DNA of 64,000 bases, taken from NCBI GenBank assembly GCA_017384225.1, contig JAFNUD010000032.1, positions 36,689 to 100,688 on the forward strand. Reading direction: 5' to 3'. The notes under the pieces are model-generated. The model made no database searches, was not told the DNA's origin, and was given only the letters and a program-made list of their open reading frames with translations. Numbering within the stretch: position 1 is the first letter of the stretch; each line of letters opens with the position of its first letter. Of this stretch, positions 62,509 to 64,000 are shown piece after piece. A program made the translations under genes and the position numbers. Origin of the DNA: Paludibacteraceae bacterium (lineage in GTDB: Bacteria > Bacteroidota > Bacteroidia > Bacteroidales > Paludibacteraceae).

Positions 62509-64000
62509 ATGTTAATCAAATGTTATGGAGCTGCGCCGCAAGGCATTGATGCGGTGATTGTGACTATCGAAGTTCACGCAGTACCTGGTTTTGAGTTCAC
62601 GCTCGTAGGTCTTCCAGACAATGCTGTCAAGGAGAGTCACGAGCGCATTATGGCTGCTCTGACTGTCAATGGATACAGCAAGCCACGCCACACACTCACC
62701 ATCAACATGGCACCTGCTGACATCAAGAAGGAGGGAGCATCGTATGACCTACCTTTGGCTATCGGTATGCTAACCGCCGAAGAAGAGGTGCAGACCAGAT
62801 TGCTGGATCAATATATCGTGATGGGCGAGTTATCGTTAGACGGATCGTTACACCCTATTCAGGGGGTATTGCCTATCGCATTGGCAGCCCGCAAGGCAGG
62901 GTTCAAAGGAGTAATACTACCTGCCGAAAACGCACGCGAAGCGGCAGTGGTCAACGATTTGGAGGTTTATGGCCTGTCCCACCTGAGTGAAGTAGTGCAT
63001 TTCCTCAATGGTACACAGGTGTTTACCCCCACACAAGTGGATACGGATGCAGAATTTCATATGCACGCTTTTTCCGCTGACTTGGACTTCTCCGATGTAC
63101 GTGGACAAGATAATGTACGCCGTGCTATGGAGGTGGCTGCTGCAGGCGGACACAACATGCTGATGGTAGGCCCTCCAGGAGCGGGCAAGAGTATGATGGC
63201 CAAACGATTGCCTTCTATCCTACCGCCACTGACACTCAATGAAGCATTAGAAACCACCAAGATATACTCCGTAGCAGGTATGATGGCACGCCGCAAAGAG
63301 AAGAACGGTATGGCAAGTGCATTGATTGTGCAACGTCCATTCCGTAGTCCACACCATACCATCACCGATGTGGCTTTAGTGGGTGGAGGCTCCAATCCGC
63401 AGCCTGGAGAGATCAGTCTGGCACACAATGGCGTACTCTTTCTGGATGAATTGCCCGAGTACAAACGTAGTGCGTTGGAGGTGATGCGCCAACCATTGGA
63501 AGATAGACATATATCCATTACGCGTGCGAAGATGCGCGTGGATTACCCAGCCAGTTTTATGCTGGTAGCAGCTATGAACCCATGCCCATGTGGACACTAC
63601 GGTGAGAATCACCCCGCTCACCCATGCACATGTACGCCAGCACAGATACATCGCTATATGAGCCGCATATCCGGACCTCTGTTAGATCGTATTGACATAC
63701 AATGTGATATACAACCTGTTCCCTACTCGATGCTCAAAGATGCTACCCCCAGTGAGAGTAGCACCCAAATACGCGAACGAGTGATACGTGCTCGGAAGAT
63801 ACAGCAGCAGCGTTTTGCACTATACAACCAAACAGCCAAATCACCCATCCACTGCAATGCACAAATGACCACAAAATTGGTGCGTGAATATTGCGTATTG
63901 GACGATAAAAGCGACAAACTATTGGCATATTCCATGGACAAATTGGGGCTTTCAGCTCGTGCTTACGACCGCATACTCAAAGTCGCTCGCACAATAGCCG
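62509..64000 (+). CDS. ComM/YifB-like Mg-chelatase-family AAA+ ATPase, 3' end missing
   Basis: The first 497 codons lie in the window; the frame is open to the right edge. The N-terminal ChlI/Lon-protease-like domain has LVGLPDNAVKESHERIMAAL and GELSLDGSLHPIQGVLPIA. The AAA+ module has Walker A GPPGAGKSM (221-229), RSPHHTITDVALVGGG, Walker B GVLFLDELPEY, and NPCPCGHYG with CTCTPAQI (a zinc-binding insertion). ComM helps branch migration during natural transformation. About 15 residues are expected to be missing. It starts 15 bases after tamB. Confidence 0.92.
   Translation, partial: MLIKCYGAAPQGIDAVIVTIEVHAVPGFEFTLVGLPDNAVKESHERIMAALTVNGYSKPRHTLTINMAPADIKKEGASYDLPLAIGMLTAEEEVQTRLLDQYIVMGELSLDGSLHPIQGVLPIALAARKAGFKGVILPAENAREAAVVNDLEVYGLSHLSEVVHFLNGTQVFTPTQVDTDAEFHMHAFSADLDFSDVRGQDNVRRAMEVAAAGGHNMLMVGPPGAGKSMMAKRLPSILPPLTLNEALETTKIYSVAGMMARRKEKNGMASALIVQRPFRSPHHTITDVALVGGGSNPQPGEISLAHNGVLFLDELPEYKRSALEVMRQPLEDRHISITRAKMRVDYPASFMLVAAMNPCPCGHYGENHPAHPCTCTPAQIHRYMSRISGPLLDRIDIQCDIQPVPYSMLKDATPSESSTQIRERVIRARKIQQQRFALYNQTAKSPIHCNAQMTTKLVREYCVLDDKSDKLLAYSMDKLGLSARAYDRILKVARTIA

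Overview
The window looks like chromosomal DNA of an uncultured Bacteroidales (phylum Bacteroidota). At least twenty genes are preceded by the phylum-specific promoter pair TTTG, about 20 bases, TAnnTTTG. Shine-Dalgarno sites are mostly absent. The rpmB-rpmG-DUF4295 operon, a PadR/PspC/GIN-domain envelope module, a DUF5689 lipoprotein beside a TonB-dependent receptor, a Bac_DnaB helicase and several secreted proteins with T9SS-like tails fit the same assignment. No prophage, CRISPR array or complete transposon is seen.

Layout. 1-9.1 kb: the end of a RelA/SpoT-like gene, then DUF1573, MeaB-like GTPase, dnaB, an ArsG/CcdA-like membrane protein with a His-rich loop, trmN6, a sugar nucleotidyltransferase, a diacylglycerol-kinase-like lipid kinase (reverse), the L28-L33-DUF4295 operon (reverse) and a ZIP metal transporter. 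9.1-15.9 kb: a six-gene reverse operon, transcribed nitroreductase, pdxA, alaS, gtrA, guaD, lplA. 15.9-18.6 kb: divergent EamA transporter and recN. 19.1-21.5 kb: a large solitary lipoprotein. 21.6-27.0 kb: a four-gene operon with a TolC-like outer-membrane protein, an HlyD-like adaptor, a TackOD1-type zinc-ribbon protein and a processive family 2 glycosyltransferase. This is the best candidate for a little-described system: polymer synthesis at the inner membrane coupled to tripartite export. 27.2-34.1 kb: asnS, TonB-dependent receptor, DUF5689 lipoprotein, CvpA. 34.2-41.8 kb: tRNA-His with a tRNA relic, a PepSY/PspC/PadR/GIN module, ffh, a small unknown, diaminopimelate dehydrogenase, tRNA-Gln(CTG), rplS and tyrS.

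42.0-53.1 kb is accessory. Two clusters of secreted proteins flank a TPR-membrane-HTH regulator. Cluster 1 has two small secreted proteins, an orphan subtilase-propeptide-like protein and two paralogues that share a C-terminal tail. Cluster 2 has two small secreted proteins, a tail-fibre-like protein, a lipoprotein and a complete subtilisin-like protease. Both clusters end in sequence-related terminators. After the second lies debris: a decayed regulator promoter, the 3' end of a group II intron and a truncated inverted regulator copy. I read this as a duplicated and partly decayed locus.

53.2-64 kb returns to housekeeping: tRNA-Gln(TTG), rplY, pth, an LTA-synthase-like sulfatase, an Hsp15-like S4 protein, DUF4924, nth, tamB, and the first 497 codons of a ComM-like ATPase that runs off the end of the window.

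All calls come from reading the sequence and recalled family motifs. No database search was run.
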